Below, piece after piece: positions 39,651 to 43,276 of a DNA stretch of 43,276 nt. Location of the stretch: the NCBI GenBank assembly GCA_027082775.1, contig JALWUI010000165.1, forward strand, positions 1-43,276, read 5' to 3'. The translations under genes and the position numbers were made by a program. The notes beneath the pieces are model-generated. The model saw nothing but the letters and a program-made list of their open reading frames with translations, had not been told where the DNA came from and searched no databases. This DNA is from Candidatus Kapaibacterium sp. (GTDB lineage: Bacteria; Bacteroidota; Ignavibacteria; Kapaibacteriales; WFXC01). Every line of letters begins with the position of its first letter. Position 1 is the stretch's first letter.

Positions 39651-40391
39651 TCATTCCTGTGATTCAATAGTTTCTGGAACAATCGCCTTCCCCAAGCGAA
39701 CCAATCCGGATTTTGCAAATCCAGCGTAATAAGAAAACGGTGTTGTCAAAATAATTTCTCGATACAGTTGCTCTGCTTTTTCAGGCTGCTTTGCTACCTC
39801 GTACAACTGAGCACTATACAAGAGATACCGCTGATATTCACTCCGTTCTTTTGCCTGCTCTGCCATTTCCCCCCATTTTTCCGCTGCTTCAGCATAGTGA
39901 AACGCAGCATCGCTGACAGTCCCTATCCCTCCTAACCCACCTAATCGCACATCAAGTGCCTCACTCTCATACGCTGTCTCGTAATAAGAATTCGCTTCAT
40001 CAAATTTCCCCCGCAGCGTCAATGCATGCCCTGCGAATAAAGCGGCTATCTGAGCACCGGGCGTTCCACTATACTGCTCCACTATTTGCTTCAGTCCAAT
40101 CACCTGTTCTCCTCGAATCCGCTTACCCGGATCACCTTCCAGTGCTTTCTGGTATTCTCCCCGCTCGAAATATGGCAGAATTCTGGACAGTGCGGTCAAT
40201 GCTTTTCGATTTTGCTCGTGGCGATTCTGAACATAGTAAACAATCCCGCCCACAAGCAGTAAGACTCCAACAATCCCCCATCCTATCCAGGGAGCATATT
40301 GCTTCACTTCTTCAACAACTGGTATCCCCTGCTGTCCCTGTTGCTGCTGTTTCCGAACGCGCTGCTTTTCTAACTTTGCAACCTGCACCAT
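39651..40391 (-). CDS. Membrane-anchored TPR-type protein (YfgM-like layout)
   Basis: Single TM (WIGWGIVGVLLLVGGIVYYVQ) followed by TPR-like helices ending EKAEQLYREIILTTPFSYYAGFAKSGLVRLGK. Confidence 0.65.
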   Translation of the reverse strand: MVQVAKLEKQRVRKQQQQGQQGIPVVEEVKQYAPWIGWGIVGVLLLVGGIVYYVQNRHEQNRKALTALSRILPYFERGEYQKALEGDPGKRIRGEQVIGLKQIVEQYSGTPGAQIAALFAGHALTLRGKFDEANSYYETAYESEALDVRLGGLGGIGTVSDAAFHYAEAAEKWGEMAEQAKERSEYQRYLLYSAQLYEVAKQPEKAEQLYREIILTTPFSYYAGFAKSGLVRLGKAIVPETIESQE

Positions 40392-40436
40392 AAACCCCGT
40401 TTGCTCTCTATGCCAACGCTACTATTTGTAATGTCG

Positions 40437-40510
<74 letters not shown>

Positions 40511-40533
40511 CCTGCCGCGAGACTACGAATTGG

Positions 40534-40564
40534 CAAATATACAACCAATTTCTCAAATAACAAT
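40534..40564 (-). promoter_or_regulatory. Bacteroidota-type promoter for the tRNA-Arg gene
   Basis: Minus strand ATTG-N19-TATATTTG, -7 element 24 nt from the tRNA 5' end. Confidence 0.6.
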
Positions 40565-40724
40565 CATTTGTAGCCTCACCAGCAGCGGCACCCACACTCA
40601 ACCGTCGTAGGTCCCCACCTACTGCACACCGCCTCTTTCCTATCAAAAACCATACCATCCGCAACTCACCCCCGACAAAATCCCCTCATTGTCATCCTGA
40701 CTGCCAACCGTTGCTTACGCTTAC

Positions 40725-40742
40725 TGTCAGGAAAACCTGACA
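40725..40742. promoter_or_regulatory. 18-bp palindrome upstream of mdh, possible operator
   Basis: TGTCAGG-AAAA-CCTGACA, with a further TGTCAGG at 40767-40773. Confidence 0.4.
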
Positions 40743-40779
40743 CTGTCTATCCGCTGGACACTTCGTTGTCAGGTGTCTG

Positions 40780-40810
40780 TTCGATGCCTGCCAAAATTTT
40801 TGTAGTTTTG
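40780..40810 (+). promoter_or_regulatory. Putative Bacteroidota-type promoter for mdh
   Basis: TTCG-N19-TAGTTTTG, about 52 nt upstream of the mdh ATG. Confidence 0.5.
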
Positions 40811-40847
40811 TAAGTGCATAATCGTTGCGCTCAACGAAGTGTGATAA

Positions 40848-42434
<1,587 letters not shown>

Positions 42435-42443
42435 CGAGCACAA

Positions 42444-43276
42444 CTACTGCTGTCCTTGTTGGGAAATATTCAGCACGACACCAGCAGCAGCAGCATGGAA
42501 CAGTAAGGATGTTCCCCCATAGCTTACAAACGGCAGAGGCAAACCAGTAGTCGGCAGAACCCCAAGGTTGACTCCGACGTGGACCACTGCGTACAATCCA
42601 ATAGCAAAGGTAATACCAGCAGCAAGGAGATATCCTTCGAGATCTGGACTTTGGGCCGCTATCCGCATCCCTCGCCAGAGAATAATGACAAAGAGAATCA
42701 ACACGCCAGCACAACCAACAAATCCATACTCCTCCCCAATGATAGCAAATACAAAGTCTCCGTAGGATTCTGGTAGGAACAAAGCGCGCTGCACACTATG
42801 TCCGGGACCAACACCGAATATCCCCCCATTTGAAAACGCCAGCAAAGCCTGCTGTATCTGATAACTCGGATAGTGTCCGGTTTCCAGAGCCTGCAAAAAA
42901 GCGTTCAGTCGATCCAATCGATATGGTGCCGCCACAGCATAGGCTGCCCCGATGCCGCCGAAAACCATCCATACTATTGCCAACTGATAAAACGGAACAT
43001 TCCCCAACCACAGGAGAAACAGTCCAATAACGACAATTAACGCCGCAGTCGATAAATTCGGTTGCAGTGCAATCAGCGTTGCAACGCCCAGAATCCACAC
43101 CAGCAGCGGCATCAATGCCCGGCGATAGTCACGGATATACGTTTGCTTCTGGACCAGCAAAAACACCAGATACAGGATCAAAGCAAACTTTGCGAATTCA
43201 GACGGCTGAAACCGCACCGGGCCAATACTCAGCCACCGAGCGGCACCCTTCACTGAGGCGCCCACCACTAACACAG
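42444..43276 (-). CDS. ftsW: FtsW/RodA/SpoVE family protein (FtsW-like), 5' end beyond window
   Basis: VKGAARWLSIGPVRFQPSEFAKFALILYLV; FSNGGIFGVGPGHSVQRALFLPESYGDFVFAIIGEEYGFVG; TTGLPLPFVSYGGTSLL. Confidence 0.92.
   Translation of the reverse strand, partial: VLVVGASVKGAARWLSIGPVRFQPSEFAKFALILYLVFLLVQKQTYIRDYRRALMPLLVWILGVATLIALQPNLSTAALIVVIGLFLLWLGNVPFYQLAIVWMVFGGIGAAYAVAAPYRLDRLNAFLQALETGHYPSYQIQQALLAFSNGGIFGVGPGHSVQRALFLPESYGDFVFAIIGEEYGFVGCAGVLILFVIILWRGMRIAAQSPDLEGYLLAAGITFAIGLYAVVHVGVNLGVLPTTGLPLPFVSYGGTSLLFHAAAAGVVLNISQQGQQ

Overview
43.3 kb of a bacterial chromosome, coding mostly on the minus strand. It looks like a Bacteroidota/Chlorobi/Kapabacteria-type lineage: T9SS-like C-terminal sorting domains, TTG-N19-TAnnTTTG promoter-like elements, and an rplM-rpsI-rpsB-tsf-pyrH-frr-grpE-dnaJ cluster. 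That placement is inference. Core content: mreBCD, coaD-rsmD, the ribosomal/chaperone cluster, a BpsA-type branched-polyamine synthase (suggests a thermophile), lptD-like, an acyl-CoA dehydrogenase, mdh, coaE, partial ftsW and one tRNA-Arg(CCG). The least ordinary part is a ~14 kb run of five secreted-protein genes (25.7-39.6 kb). It includes a 2.2-kaa protein with chlamydial Pmp-like GGA[ILV]/FxxN repeats and a T9SS-like tail, a protein with dockerin-like and cohesin-like segments, two further possible cohesin-like proteins, and an unnamed beta module that seems shared between two of them. I also found a composite hairpin upstream of rpsB, a palindrome upstream of mdh, several promoter-like sites, and an 11-mer repeated in three intergenic regions. 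No CRISPR array, transposase or prophage was recognised. All family calls are by eye, with no database search.
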